A stretch of DNA of 64,000 bases from positions 186,001 through 250,000 of the forward strand of contig NZ_JAGJDY010000002.1 in the NCBI RefSeq assembly GCF_018100795.1, read 5' to 3'. Each line of letters starts with the position of its first letter. Positions within the stretch are counted from its first letter, which is position 1. Shown here piece after piece: positions 8,771-18,069 of this stretch. The translations under genes were made by a program, and so were the position numbers. The notes under the pieces were generated by a model, which saw only the letters and a program-made list of their open reading frames with translations, searched no databases and was not told the origin of the DNA. The DNA comes from Alteromonas sp. MMG017. GTDB taxonomy: Bacteria; Pseudomonadota; Gammaproteobacteria; Enterobacterales; Alteromonadaceae.

Positions 8771-9322
8771 TTATTTAGGTTCCCAAGCAAACGATTTAAA
8801 TGCATCGTCTACAGGGGTTTCAGCTAAGTGGTTTGTGTAGTTACTCATCACTTTTTGCGCCAAAATTAGAATGATTTCTAATAGTTGCTTGTGTGCATAA
8901 CCCGCATCGTAAAACGCTTTAAGCTGTGCATCATCGATATGACCGCGACCACGCGTTACTGCTAGTACGGTATCTTTCAATGTGTTTAGCTTGGCATCAG
9001 AAAGGGTTTCGTCATTACGTAACTCTTCAATTAGCTCATCACTTACTTTCATGCTTTTAGCAATACCGGTATGCGCTGGTACGCAGTAATGACACGCATG
9101 CTCTACGTTAACCGCTTGCCATACTACAGTAAGCTCTTCTGCATTGAATGACGTATCTTGTGCCAAACCGTGAAGTACTTGATAACCTTCAAGCAACGTT
9201 GGCGCTTCCGCCATTACTGCATGCAAGTTAGGGATCATACCGAAAGCTTTTTGAGAATTCTCAAGAAGTGGTTTAGCTGCTTCTGGTGCGCTATCTGCTG
9301 TGTGTAATGTAAAATCGCTCAT
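8771..9322 (-). CDS. AhpD-like/carboxymuconolactone decarboxylase-family protein
   Basis: 183-residue member of the AhpD/CMD superfamily. The core NVEHACHYCVPAHTGIA around residues 73-89 holds Glu, the redox CxxC pair (CHYC) and the following His, the arrangement of alkylhydroperoxidase AhpD. A thiol peroxidase or oxidoreductase role is likely; true decarboxylase activity is unlikely given the CxxC. It is divergent from a TetR regulator with two palindromes between them, so it is the probable target of that regulator, possibly in response to an electrophile or oxidant (inference). Confidence 0.85.
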   Translation of the reverse strand: MSDFTLHTADSAPEAAKPLLENSQKAFGMIPNLHAVMAEAPTLLEGYQVLHGLAQDTSFNAEELTVVWQAVNVEHACHYCVPAHTGIAKSMKVSDELIEELRNDETLSDAKLNTLKDTVLAVTRGRGHIDDAQLKAFYDAGYAHKQLLEIILILAQKVMSNYTNHLAETPVDDAFKSFAWEPK

Positions 9323-9412
9323 GTCACTCTCCTATTGATGTGAACTGAAAACCAGTAACAAAAATTGATAATAAATACTGATTACGTTTTGATGTAATAC
9401 AATATAGGTTTA

Positions 9413-9430
9413 CTTGAACACTTGTTCAAG
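9413..9430. promoter_or_regulatory. TetR operator palindrome 1
   Basis: CTTGAACA-CT-TGTTCAAG, an 18-bp perfect palindrome around a 2-base centre, between the divergent AhpD-like and TetR genes. Confidence 0.75.
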
Positions 9431-9436
9431 TCATAA

Positions 9437-9452
9437 TTGAACAAGTGTTCAA
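9437..9452. promoter_or_regulatory. TetR operator palindrome 2
   Basis: TTGAACA-AG-TGTTCAA, same half-sites as operator 1 and centred 23 bp from it. It overlaps an alternative TTG start of the regulator, which supports choosing the downstream ATG. Confidence 0.75.
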
Positions 9453-9478
9453 AACATTCGAATATAAGGTATACCAGA

Positions 9479-10060
9479 ATGAAATATGTAGAGTCTGAAG
9501 TGATTGAGAAGGCCACCACGCTTTTTTGGCAAAAAGGCTTTCAGGCTGCTGGTATGCGCGATATTCAACAAGCCTTAGATATGCGACCGGGTAGCATTTA
9601 TGCGCGCTTTAAAAGTAAAGAAGGTTTGTTCCAACTGGTAGTGGAAAAGTATGTAGACAACACTCAGCAGAAACTCAGCACGGTTATTAATGCTGATACT
9701 CCTCTTGATGCCTTACGTGCTTTTTTTGTTAGCGAGCTTATTAACCCTGAAGAAATGCGCTTTCAACGCCAATGCTTATTGATTAAGTCTATTACCGAAT
9801 TAGAGATGTTGGGTGAAAACGGAAAACAGTCTGTGCTTGATGGCATGAGTACCTTGAAAGCTTGCTTCAAATCGATTGTAGAAAAGGCCGTTCAAACTAA
9901 TTCACTACCTTCAAGTACACCCGTTGATAAAGCCGCGGATTGGTTACAAAACCAATTTGTAGGGCTTCGCACTTTTGCCTTAATGCAAAGTGACAATCTC
10001 GCCATTGAATCTATGATTGATAAAGTACTCATCGACCTTAAAACATCTTGGCCTGAGTAA
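9479..10060 (+). CDS. TetR/AcrR-family transcriptional regulator
   Basis: 193-residue repressor-type regulator. The N-terminal helix-turn-helix has the TetR pattern: VIEKATTLFWQKGFQAAGMRDIQQALDMRPGSIYARFKSKEGLF (in blocks) over residues ~5-50. The rest is a helical ligand-binding domain with two Cys (in RQCLLI and LKACFKS). The ATG at 9479 is chosen because the upstream TTG at 9437 lies inside an operator palindrome. It is divergent from the AhpD-like gene and probably represses it and itself. The inducer is unknown. Confidence 0.88.
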   Translation: MKYVESEVIEKATTLFWQKGFQAAGMRDIQQALDMRPGSIYARFKSKEGLFQLVVEKYVDNTQQKLSTVINADTPLDALRAFFVSELINPEEMRFQRQCLLIKSITELEMLGENGKQSVLDGMSTLKACFKSIVEKAVQTNSLPSSTPVDKAADWLQNQFVGLRTFALMQSDNLAIESMIDKVLIDLKTSWPE

Positions 10061-10075
10061 TTGGTGCAGAAGGTA

Positions 10076-10504
10076 AGCTTGCATTAGAAACCTCACACAA
10101 CATAGGTGCTGTGGCAGAGCGCCCATGGGTGGGTTTGCGCTCGTCTCTGAATGTTAGCTATTCGCTCGGTATATCTGGGGCATTGTGAGAGCTTGCATTA
10201 GAAACCTTCCACAGCATAGATGCTGTGGCAGAGCACCCATGGATGGGTTTGCGCTCGTCTCTGAATGTTAGTTTTTAGCTCGGTGTATCTGGGGAATTGA
10301 GAGAGCTTGCATTAGAAATGCATCCTTAGCACGGATGCTAAAGCAGAATACTTTTGGGTGGGCTTACTACGTACTTCTGAATGTTAGCTATTCGCTCGGT
10401 ATATCTGGGGGCATTGTGAGAGCTTACATTAGAAACCTTCCACAGCATGGATGCTGTGGCAGAGCGCCCATGGATGGGTTTACCGCGCGTTTCTAATGCA
10501 AGCT
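10076..10504. repeat. Array of four ~114-bp direct repeats closed by an inverted end copy
   Basis: The 15-mer AGCTTGCATTAGAAA begins units at 10076, 10190, 10304 and (as AGCTTACATTAGAAA) 10421, spacings 114, 114 and 117. Each unit contains a hairpin (CACAGCAT..ATGCTGTG or the variant GCATCC..GGATGC), a CCCATGGATGGG-type inverted segment, and a shared tail TCTGAATGTTAGCTATTCGCTCGGTATATCTGGGG (in part). The block ends with TTTCTAATGCAAGCT at 10490-10504, the reverse complement of the unit start. No protein is encoded. Unit 3 is the most diverged. It lies between convergent genes. Confidence 0.85.
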
Positions 10505-10525
10505 CTCACAAGGGCCACGTAAAGA

Positions 10526-10702
10526 CTAGCTAAACATCATGCGAAGAAGTTGTGCTACCAGTAATATGCCCATTAGCGGCCAAATCCACTTCGCCCATTT
10601 GGCGGTGTCTTCGTCACTAATGCGCATTTTAGAGCGCTCGATAAGCGGTATCACTATAAAAAGTGCGCCGAACAGTACGGCAAGTATTATTAAAACTTCC
10701 AT
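10526..10702 (-). CDS. Small single- or double-span inner-membrane protein
   Basis: 58 residues: MEVLIILAVLFGALFIVIPL forms a membrane helix, then a charged loop ERSKMRISDEDTAKWAKW, then a second hydrophobic stretch IWPLMGILLVAQLLRMMF. The ATG lies within the last codons of the ubiF-like gene (overlap 13 bases, different frame), which suggests translational coupling. I do not recognise a family. The hydropathy, coupling and clean stop support a real gene. Confidence 0.6.
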   Translation of the reverse strand: MEVLIILAVLFGALFIVIPLIERSKMRISDEDTAKWAKWIWPLMGILLVAQLLRMMFS

Positions 10703-11946
10703 TCTCGCATCCCTATCGCATATTTAAGTACTTCCCGTTTGGCTGGCTCAAACTGCTGAGCTACAGAAAGTAATTGGTTTCTTAACCATTTAATGGGGCC
10801 AATATCGTTACTAAACAAGCCATAGAAACCATCCATAGCAGACATCATTAACCCGTTATCACGCCGGCGCGGTTTTTCGTAGTTTGTTATTAAACGCTTT
10901 TTAAACTCTAGCGACGTTAAATCGATACCTTCGGCAGTCACCGTCAATAAGGTTTCAACATCTCTAAACCCTAAATTAACGCCCTGCCCTGCTAATGGAT
11001 TGATGGTATGCGCCGCATCGCCCACCAAAATAACGCCGTCGATAACGTAACGGCTAGCATGCGCTCGGGTTAACGGGAATGTGGCTTTGTCTATTACCGT
11101 GAAGTCGTTACCGTTTTTTAAAAGCTCACTAGGAAATGCATCTACAATGGCTTGCTTTAATTGTGCGTCATTTAGCGTTGATAACCGTTTTAGTTCATCG
11201 GGTGAGTCGTACCAAACTAACGAGGCGTAATTGTCGAACATTGGCAAAAAAGCTTTAGGGCCATCAGGTGTAAATTCTTGCCATGTAATGGCATCTACCG
11301 GATTTGTCATTTCGATGGTAATGCCCATGGCTTGTTGACTATATTGCCAACCAGATACGCCAATATTCGCAGCCTGTCTAACTTGCGAAGCCGCACCATC
11401 GGCACCTATTAACCACTTTGCGTGAAGAGTTTCGCCGTTATCAAGACTAAGAGTGGCGGCATGGTTTCTTGAAGCATCAGAATCAACCGAGCTATTAACC
11501 GAGTCACTAACCGAGCCACTAACCGAGCTATTGCAAAGCTTGATATTGGTAACTTTACAGCCAGTAAACCAGGTAACGTTATCAAACGCCTTTAGCGCTT
11601 GATGACAACCTAATTGCAATAATCGGTTTTCAACAAAAAAACCTAACTGGGGCACATCGATACTTTGCGCGGTAAAGTCTGTTCGATGGGCGGGGTCATC
11701 CCATACACTCAAGCCGATATAGGGTTTAACGCGCATTGCTTGAATATATTCCCACGCGCCTAACGAAGTTAGTAAGGAGACAGACGCATCACTAATGGCT
11801 GAGACTCTCAAGTCTGGCTTACTGGTTTCGTCAAAGCCTTTGGGCAAGTGGGGTTCAATTATAGCGACGCGGTATTGCTGCTTCGCTAAACCTAATGCAA
11901 GCGCAGCCCCCACCATGCCACCACCATTTATACAAAAATCATACAT
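10690..11946 (-). CDS. ubiF: UbiH/UbiF-family FAD hydroxylase of ubiquinone synthesis, probably UbiF
   Basis: FAD-dependent aromatic hydroxylase that adds a ring hydroxyl during ubiquinone biosynthesis at the inner membrane. Visible motifs are the dinucleotide fold GGGMVGAALALGLA near residue 8, GADGAASQVR near residue 183, and the second FAD motif LVGDAAHTINPLAGQGVNLGF near residue 305. UbiF rather than UbiH is favoured by position next to miaB, as in E. coli, but this is inference. At 418 residues it is slightly long because of a Ser/Asp-rich insertion (SVSGSVSDSVNSSVDSD) around residues 138-156, encoded by short tandem repeats. Confidence 0.88.
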   Translation of the reverse strand: MYDFCINGGGMVGAALALGLAKQQYRVAIIEPHLPKGFDETSKPDLRVSAISDASVSLLTSLGAWEYIQAMRVKPYIGLSVWDDPAHRTDFTAQSIDVPQLGFFVENRLLQLGCHQALKAFDNVTWFTGCKVTNIKLCNSSVSGSVSDSVNSSVDSDASRNHAATLSLDNGETLHAKWLIGADGAASQVRQAANIGVSGWQYSQQAMGITIEMTNPVDAITWQEFTPDGPKAFLPMFDNYASLVWYDSPDELKRLSTLNDAQLKQAIVDAFPSELLKNGNDFTVIDKATFPLTRAHASRYVIDGVILVGDAAHTINPLAGQGVNLGFRDVETLLTVTAEGIDLTSLEFKKRLITNYEKPRRRDNGLMMSAMDGFYGLFSNDIGPIKWLRNQLLSVAQQFEPAKREVLKYAIGMREWKF

Positions 11947-12297
11947 ACTTTAAGTCTCTTTTGCTGACCCACTAACTTACTCGCTTTACACTAATGAATA
12001 ATACGAATGTGAGCCCAAATCCGTTCGCCTTTTCATTTATTAATATCTTCTGCTTCATGCTTTATATCCGCCACACCGCCCTTGCAAGATGGCAGTGCAT
12101 TAAATTCCGGCGAATGTGGGTGAATACACTGGGCATTCGACGTTATAACAGGTAAAATACGCGGCTATTTTGAACATCTTCCCAAAACTGCAGTGGCAGG
12201 CTTTGCCAGAAATTACACCTAACCTAGTTAGCGTGTGGCATTTTCAACCGCCAGTCAATTGCTTACGGGAACTCTATCAGGTTATCGACTAGTTGTT
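11947..12297. other. Divergent promoter region between ubiF and miaB
   Basis: About 350 bases without a gene. It must carry the divergent promoters; TATAACAGGTAAAATACG near 12147 contains a plausible miaB -10 region. A GTG in frame with miaB at 12235 would add 21 residues unlike any MiaB and is rejected as the start. Confidence 0.4.
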
Positions 12298-13731
12298 ATG
12301 ACTAAAAAGCTGTATATCAAAACCTGGGGCTGCCAAATGAACGAGTATGACTCGGAGAAAATGGCAGACTTACTCGACTCTACTCATGGCTATTCTGCAG
12401 CAGAAACTGCGGAAGAGGCTGATGTCATCTTGCTTAACACCTGCTCTATTCGTGAGAAGGCGCAGGAAAAAGTGTTCCACCAGCTTGGTCGTTGGAAGAA
12501 CCTTAAGCAAGATAAACCCGAGCTTATTATTGGCGTGGGCGGATGCGTAGCTTCTCAAGAAGGTAGCGTTATTCGCCAGCGTGCCCCTTATGTTGATTTA
12601 GTTTTCGGCCCGCAAACATTGCACCGTTTGCCCGAAATGATTAACCAACTTAAAGGCGGCGAAAAGTCGGTTATCGACGTGAGCTTCCCTGAAATTGAAA
12701 AATTCGACCGTTTACCTGAGCCTCGTGCTGAAGGCCCAACGGCGTTTGTTTCTATTATGGAAGGCTGTTCTAAGTACTGCACATTCTGCGTAGTACCCTA
12801 TACCCGTGGTGAAGAAGTAAGCCGTCCGGTAGATGACGTACTACTAGAAATTGCCCAGCTTGCCGGTCAAGGTGTACGTGAAGTTAACTTGTTAGGCCAA
12901 AACGTAAACGCGTTTCGCGGTGAAAACCACGATGGCACCGTATGTCGCTTTGCCGAGTTATTGGAACTTGTTGCAGCTATCGACGGTATCGACAGAATTC
13001 GTTATACCACGTCGCATCCGGTTGAATTTACCGATGATATTATTGACGTGTACGCCACTATCCCTGAGCTTGTTGATCACCTTCACTTGCCTGTACAAAG
13101 TGGTTCAGATCGCATTCTTAACTTGATGAAGCGTGGTCACACGGCCATTGAGTATAAGTCTAAAATTCGTAAGCTTCGTAAAGTTCGCCCTAACATTAGT
13201 ATGTCGAGCGATTTCATTATTGGTTTCCCAGGTGAAACCGATGCTGACTTTGAAGCCACAATGGACCTTATTCAGGCCATCGATTACGACCTAAGCTTTA
13301 GCTTTATTTACAGTGCTCGCCCTGGTACGCCAGCGGCCGACGCAGTAGACGATGTAACCGAAGACGCGAAGAAACAGCGCCTGTACTTGTTGCAACAACG
13401 TATAAACCAACAAGCGTTGCGTATAGCCCGTAACATGGTAGGTACCGAACAGCGTATTTTGGTTGAAGGGCCTTCAAAGAAAAATCCTATGGAGCTTTCT
13501 GGCCGTACTGAAAATAACCGCGTAGTAAACTTCGAAGGTACGCCGGATATGATTGGTGAATTCGTAGACGTGAAAGTGACAGACGTATTTTCTAATTCAT
13601 TACGTGGCGACGTTATTCGCCGTGAAGATGAAATGGGCTTGCGTGTTGCCGTTTCGCCCCAATCTATTATGGCTAAGCACGAGGCTGATTTGCCTGACGC
13701 AATAGGCGTAGGTCAATTCAACCCAGCATAA
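12298..13731 (+). CDS. miaB: tRNA-2-methylthio-N6-(dimethylallyl)adenosine synthase
   Basis: Radical-SAM methylthiotransferase that converts i6A37 to ms2i6A37 in tRNAs reading UNN codons. The 477-residue protein starts [19 protein letters not shown]. The N-terminal UPF0004 domain carries three cluster Cys (WGCQMN, LNTCSIR, GGCVAS). The SAM-radical motif CSKYCTFC follows near residue 154 and a C-terminal TRAM domain closes the protein. The ATG at 12298 aligns with the E. coli start. First gene of miaB-ybeZ-ybeY-corC-lnt. Confidence 0.97.
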   Translation: MTKKLYIKTWGCQMNEYDSEKMADLLDSTHGYSAAETAEEADVILLNTCSIREKAQEKVFHQLGRWKNLKQDKPELIIGVGGCVASQEGSVIRQRAPYVDLVFGPQTLHRLPEMINQLKGGEKSVIDVSFPEIEKFDRLPEPRAEGPTAFVSIMEGCSKYCTFCVVPYTRGEEVSRPVDDVLLEIAQLAGQGVREVNLLGQNVNAFRGENHDGTVCRFAELLELVAAIDGIDRIRYTTSHPVEFTDDIIDVYATIPELVDHLHLPVQSGSDRILNLMKRGHTAIEYKSKIRKLRKVRPNISMSSDFIIGFPGETDADFEATMDLIQAIDYDLSFSFIYSARPGTPAADAVDDVTEDAKKQRLYLLQQRINQQALRIARNMVGTEQRILVEGPSKKNPMELSGRTENNRVVNFEGTPDMIGEFVDVKVTDVFSNSLRGDVIRREDEMGLRVAVSPQSIMAKHEADLPDAIGVGQFNPA

Positions 13732-13757
13732 ATAGTAAAAGTGAGGAATACAGTAGT

Positions 13758-14870
13758 TTGAGTACATTGGTAAGTAATGAATTTGATTTGGAACCGGCAG
13801 ACACAAAACGTTTGTCTAACTTATGTGGGCCGTTTAACGACAACATTAAGCAAATAGAGCGCAGGTTGGGAGTAGAAATTACTTACCGAAATAATGCGTT
13901 CAAGGTGTTAGGTGAGCCACGCCAAATTCAGAGCGCCACTGAATTACTTAAACAGCTGTATGTAGAAACTCAGCCAGTAAAAGGCCGCTTGCCTGAACTT
14001 GAACCTGAGCAAGTGCACTTGGCTATTCAACAGGCCGCGGCTTTAGAGCAAGATACAGGGTCAGGCGCTGGCGATTTCGGTAAAGAAGTCCACATTCGCA
14101 CAAAACGCGGCGTTATTAAGCCTCGTAATCCGAATCAAGCTCAGTATGTGGCGAATGTTTTAAACTACGACATCACCTTTGGTGTAGGCCCTGCTGGTAC
14201 TGGTAAAACGTATTTAGCCGTTGCTGCAGCCGTTGATGCGTTAGAACGCCAAGAAATACGTAGAATACTACTTACTCGCCCTGCGGTAGAAGCGGGTGAG
14301 AAGTTAGGCTTTTTGCCAGGCGACCTTTCACAGAAAGTAGACCCTTACTTACGCCCGCTTTACGATGCCTTGTTTGAAATGTTAGGTTTCGAAAAAGTTG
14401 AAAAGCTAATGGAACGTAACGTCATAGAAGTGGCGCCATTAGCCTACATGCGTGGCCGTACGTTAAACGATGCCTTTATTATTTTGGATGAAAGTCAAAA
14501 TACCACGGTTGAACAAATGAAAATGTTCTTAACCCGTATTGGCTTTAATTCAAAAGCGGTTATTACCGGAGATATCACACAGGTAGATTTACCTCGTGGT
14601 GCCCGTTCTGGTTTACGCCACGCCATCGAAGTATTGGATAATGTTGACGATATTTCGTTTAACTTCTTCAACGCTGAAGATGTGGTAAGACATCCTGTAG
14701 TTGCTCGAATCGTGCGTGCTTATGAGCATTATGACGCCGAGCAAGAGCGTGTTCGCAAAGAGAAGAAAGAGGAAGCCCTTCGTCTTCAACGTGAACAAGC
14801 TGATGCTAATGCCTTATCTGGTAGTTCATCTAATAGCACATCTGCACAACAGAATAGCGATAGCCAGTGA
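13758..14870 (+). CDS. ybeZ: PhoH-like ATPase YbeZ
   Basis: PhoH-family P-loop ATPase of 370 residues. Walker A is [16 protein letters not shown] near residue 139 and Walker B is [11 protein letters not shown] near residue 235. A KH-like N-terminal part precedes them. It is thought to work with YbeY in rRNA processing. The start is TTG, with GTGAGGA upstream. The C-terminal tail is Ser/Gln/Asn-rich and low complexity. It overlaps ybeY by four bases (GTGA), indicating translational coupling. Confidence 0.95.
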   Translation: MSTLVSNEFDLEPADTKRLSNLCGPFNDNIKQIERRLGVEITYRNNAFKVLGEPRQIQSATELLKQLYVETQPVKGRLPELEPEQVHLAIQQAAALEQDTGSGAGDFGKEVHIRTKRGVIKPRNPNQAQYVANVLNYDITFGVGPAGTGKTYLAVAAAVDALERQEIRRILLTRPAVEAGEKLGFLPGDLSQKVDPYLRPLYDALFEMLGFEKVEKLMERNVIEVAPLAYMRGRTLNDAFIILDESQNTTVEQMKMFLTRIGFNSKAVITGDITQVDLPRGARSGLRHAIEVLDNVDDISFNFFNAEDVVRHPVVARIVRAYEHYDAEQERVRKEKKEEALRLQREQADANALSGSSSNSTSAQQNSDSQ

Positions 14871-15334
14871 TAGCCATTGTAGATTACCAGCAAGCCTATG
14901 AAGCTGATGAGGAAATGGCTAAGGCCATTCCCTCTGTTGAGCAAATTGAAACCTGGGCTAATGCGGTACTTGTGGCCGAAAACACGGGCGAGCAAGAAGT
15001 TACCGTACGTTTCACCGATGATGAAGAGTCACAAACACTAAACCATGAATACAGAGGTAAAGATAAGCCGACCAATGTGCTGTCTTTTCCTTTTGAAGTT
15101 CCACCCGGCATTGAAATGAACTTGCTTGGCGATTTAGTTATTTGTGTGCCTGTGATCATGCGTGAAGCAGAAGAGCAAGACAAAACACCCACCAACCACT
15201 TTGCCCATATGGTCATTCACGGAATATTACATCTTCTGGGATACGATCACATAGACGATGCAGATGCTGACATTATGGAAGCAAAAGAAATTCGTATATT
15301 GGCATCTTTAAATATTGGTAATCCTTATCAATAA
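14867..15334 (+). CDS. ybeY: Endoribonuclease YbeY, rRNA maturation factor
   Basis: Zinc-dependent endoribonuclease needed for 16S rRNA 3'-end maturation and ribosome quality control. The metal site [15 protein letters not shown] (His-x3-His-x5-His) is intact near residue 115, and the family segment TNVLSFPFE is present. 155 residues, normal length. The GTG start overlaps the ybeZ stop. Confidence 0.96.
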   Translation: MIAIVDYQQAYEADEEMAKAIPSVEQIETWANAVLVAENTGEQEVTVRFTDDEESQTLNHEYRGKDKPTNVLSFPFEVPPGIEMNLLGDLVICVPVIMREAEEQDKTPTNHFAHMVIHGILHLLGYDHIDDADADIMEAKEIRILASLNIGNPYQ

Positions 15335-15461
15335 AACCCAATAGCGCCAACAAGTTACACTTGGGTAGTTGCGTAATTTACGTGCAAATAAACAATAAAG
15401 CATTGACGCCCCTCCCCAAGACATTTAACGTTGACGTTGTATCAATAAATTAGCGGACATT

Positions 15462-16319
15462 ATGAGCGACGATAATCCTCACTCTACCAACGGCTCCCAA
15501 GGAAAAAGTTGGTTAGACAAACTTAAACTTTCTATCTCTGGCGAGCCGAGAAGCAAACAAGAACTGGTTGAAGTTATTACTGAAGCCGAGCAGAACGAAA
15601 TCATCGATCCCCAAACCCGGGAGATGATTGAAGGTGTAATAGGTGTCAACGAAATGCGAGTTAGGGATATTATGATCCCACGCGCGCAAATGACGACCAT
15701 AGACGTTGAAAAAAACGTTGATGAATTCCTACCTGTTGTGTTGGAATCAGCCCACTCCCGCTTCCCCGTTATTAGTGAAGATAAAGATCATATTGAAGGC
15801 ATATTGCTTGCTAAAGACTTACTGAGCTATGCGTTTAACCCAGAAAAAAGTCTTAATTTACGCGATATCTTACGCCCTGCCGTGATTGTGCCGGAAAGTA
15901 AGCGTGTAGATGTACTGCTGAAAGAATTTCGCCAACAACGCTATCACATGGCCATTGTTGTGGATGAATACGGCGGTGTATCTGGGCTTGTTACCATCGA
16001 AGATATACTAGAGATTATTGTTGGTGAAATTGAAGACGAATACGATACCGAAGAAGACGGTACCGATGATATTCGCCCACTGAACAAATCGACCTATTCA
16101 GTTAAAGCGTTAACGCCTGTTGACGAATTTAACGCCTTCTTTGAAACCAAATTCAGCGAAGAAGAAGCCGATACCATTGGCGGTATTGTGCTTAAAGCGT
16201 TTGGGCACATGCCTGAAACGAACGATGAAGTTACCATTGGTGATATTCACTTTAAGGTAACCAACTCTGATAAACGCCGTCTTATACACCTTAAAGTGTC
16301 GGTGGCCTCTCTGGAGTAA
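15462..16319 (+). CDS. corC: CorC/YbeX CBS-domain protein
   Basis: Cytosolic CorC/HlyC-family protein of 285 residues, linked to Mg2+/Co2+ efflux and, with YbeY, to ribosome maintenance. Two CBS domains (residues ~68-185; MIPRAQMTTIDV and YHMAIVVDEYGGVSGLVTIEDILE) are followed by the C-terminal CorC_HlyC domain. It lacks the membrane DUF21 domain, as in E. coli YbeX. It sits 127 bases after ybeY and 5 before lnt. Confidence 0.94.
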   Translation: MSDDNPHSTNGSQGKSWLDKLKLSISGEPRSKQELVEVITEAEQNEIIDPQTREMIEGVIGVNEMRVRDIMIPRAQMTTIDVEKNVDEFLPVVLESAHSRFPVISEDKDHIEGILLAKDLLSYAFNPEKSLNLRDILRPAVIVPESKRVDVLLKEFRQQRYHMAIVVDEYGGVSGLVTIEDILEIIVGEIEDEYDTEEDGTDDIRPLNKSTYSVKALTPVDEFNAFFETKFSEEEADTIGGIVLKAFGHMPETNDEVTIGDIHFKVTNSDKRRLIHLKVSVASLE

Positions 16320-16324
16320 CTCCG

Positions 16325-17830
16325 TTGAAACGGTTCATTCCTTATTTACTGCTTTTACTAAGCGGCGCTAGCTTAACGCTGGCGTTTGCCCCCTTTGGTA
16401 TCTGGCCACTTGTTATCCCCGCGTTTGCATTGGGTATCCGGCAAGTGATGAAACTTACGCATCGCCCTTTTTTAGCTGGCTGGTTGTTCGGACTAGGCTG
16501 GTTTGGAGCAGGCATTAGTTGGGTACATGTAAGCATTGCCGATTTTGGTGGCTTACCGCTAATTGCATCCATAGGCCTCATGGTTTTATTATGTAGCTAC
16601 CTTGCGTTGTTTCCGGCGCTTGCATTCAAGCTTACTGCTCGCTATTTCCCTCATCGTCTTTGGCCATTGGCTTTACCTTTTTTCTGGGTATTCGCAGAAT
16701 GGTTACGCAGTTGGTTATTAAGCGGTTTTCCGTGGCTTTCTTTAGGCTATAGCCAAATCGATAGTGCTCTAGTGGGTTGGGCACCCATCATTGGTGAAAC
16801 CGGCATGACAGCCTTGCTGGTTATCGGTGCGAGCTTGTTTGCCGTGGCGCGTACTAAACGGCATTTCACCGTTGCGGTAGTGGTTAGCTTTGTGTTGTAT
16901 ATTAGTGGGTTTATTGCCAATCAGCATACATGGGTTGTGCCTAAGCAGCAGTATAACGTTGCGATGGCACAGGGTAATATTGCGCAGTCTTTGCGATGGG
17001 TACCTGAACAAGACCGCCCTACCATGGACCGTTATTTAAACCTTACGGAACCGCTGTGGGATAACGACCTGATTATATGGCCTGAAGCAGCGGTACCAAA
17101 ATTAGAGCCACTTGCGTTAGATTATTTAACCCAAGTCAATGCTCGCGCCTTTGCCGAGAACACAGCGCTTATCACAGGTATTGTTAATTTTAATTGGGAA
17201 ACCGACGAGGCGTGGAATAATTTAATAGTACTGGGTAAAAGAACACCCGATGCTACAACGCCAGATTATCAGTATTTCCATAACAACCGGTTTGCTAAAC
17301 ACCATTTATTACCCATTGGTGAAATCGTGCCTTTTGAAGATTGGTTACGCCCCTTAGCGCCTTTGTTCGATTTACCGATGTCTTCCTTTGCAAGAGGTGA
17401 TTTTCAGCAAGCCAATCTTGTAGCCAACGGTATCCATTTGGCGCCGGCAATATGTTTTGAAATTGCCTTCCCAAGGCAAGTAGCGGCGAATATTTACAAC
17501 AGCACCGACATGATAATTACGGTAAGTAACGATGCGTGGTTTGGTCATTCTCATGGCCCAGCTCAGCATTTAGACATTGCCCGTATGCGGGCCGCCGAAT
17601 TTGGGCGCCCTGTGGTGCGTGCTACCAATAATGGCATCACCGCTTTTATTGACCACAAAGGTAATATAACTGCACGGTTACCTCAATTTGAAGCAGCCAG
17701 TTTAACGGCTCCTGTGTTGGCAACCTCTGGTTTTACGCCTTATTACCTGATTCAAGATTTAGGCGTGTGGATGCTTGTTTTGGTATTTGTCTTTATTGCT
17801 TTGTGGTTAAGAAAGCGTTCGAAGGCTTAG
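16325..17830 (+). CDS. lnt: Apolipoprotein N-acyltransferase
   Basis: Adds the third acyl chain to the N-terminal Cys of lipoproteins at the outer face of the inner membrane. Several N-terminal membrane helices are followed by a periplasmic nitrilase domain holding the catalytic triad: Glu in WPEAAVPK (~residue 255), Lys in FAKHHLLPIGE (~325) and Cys in APAICFEIAF (~377). A last helix closes the protein. 501 residues. TTG start, five bases after corC. Its substrates include lipoproteins in this window (BamE and the 63.1-kb lipoprotein). Confidence 0.96.
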   Translation: MKRFIPYLLLLLSGASLTLAFAPFGIWPLVIPAFALGIRQVMKLTHRPFLAGWLFGLGWFGAGISWVHVSIADFGGLPLIASIGLMVLLCSYLALFPALAFKLTARYFPHRLWPLALPFFWVFAEWLRSWLLSGFPWLSLGYSQIDSALVGWAPIIGETGMTALLVIGASLFAVARTKRHFTVAVVVSFVLYISGFIANQHTWVVPKQQYNVAMAQGNIAQSLRWVPEQDRPTMDRYLNLTEPLWDNDLIIWPEAAVPKLEPLALDYLTQVNARAFAENTALITGIVNFNWETDEAWNNLIVLGKRTPDATTPDYQYFHNNRFAKHHLLPIGEIVPFEDWLRPLAPLFDLPMSSFARGDFQQANLVANGIHLAPAICFEIAFPRQVAANIYNSTDMIITVSNDAWFGHSHGPAQHLDIARMRAAEFGRPVVRATNNGITAFIDHKGNITARLPQFEAASLTAPVLATSGFTPYYLIQDLGVWMLVLVFVFIALWLRKRSKA

Positions 17831-17926
17831 TATGCAAACCATGCGCTAGTCGCCTTTTTTAGATTTAGACGACAAACTTTGATTTATTCGGCAAGTTGAG
17901 TGGACGAACTAAAATTCAAGCATAAA

Positions 17927-17954
17927 AAAACGGCGCTTCATGCGCCGTTTTTGT
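17927..17954. terminator. Bidirectional terminator between lnt and pta
   Basis: Stem AAAACGGCGC / GCGCCGTTTT with A and T tracts on either side, serving the convergent lnt and pta transcripts. A duplicated GCCTTGAGCTAATAAACA segment follows at about 18011-18040. Confidence 0.88.
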
Positions 17955-18069
17955 ACGTGTAACTATCAAATTATATTGTCAAAAACTAATACAACCTTAA
18001 GCGAATAAACAGCCTTGAGCTAATAAACAGCCTTGAGCTAATTTAAGAGCTAGCTTAAACACACCCTAA

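Noticed and set aside
10076-10504. CRISPR-like reading of the 114-bp repeat array
   Set aside because: Units are too long, have no unique spacers, are diverged among themselves, and no cas gene is present.
10539-10727. 62-codon frame on the plus strand
   Set aside because: It is antisense to the small membrane protein and the ubiF end, both better supported.
12235-12297. GTG-initiated N-terminal extension of MiaB
   Set aside because: The extra 21 residues do not resemble MiaB, while the ATG at 12298 gives the standard [15 protein letters not shown] start.
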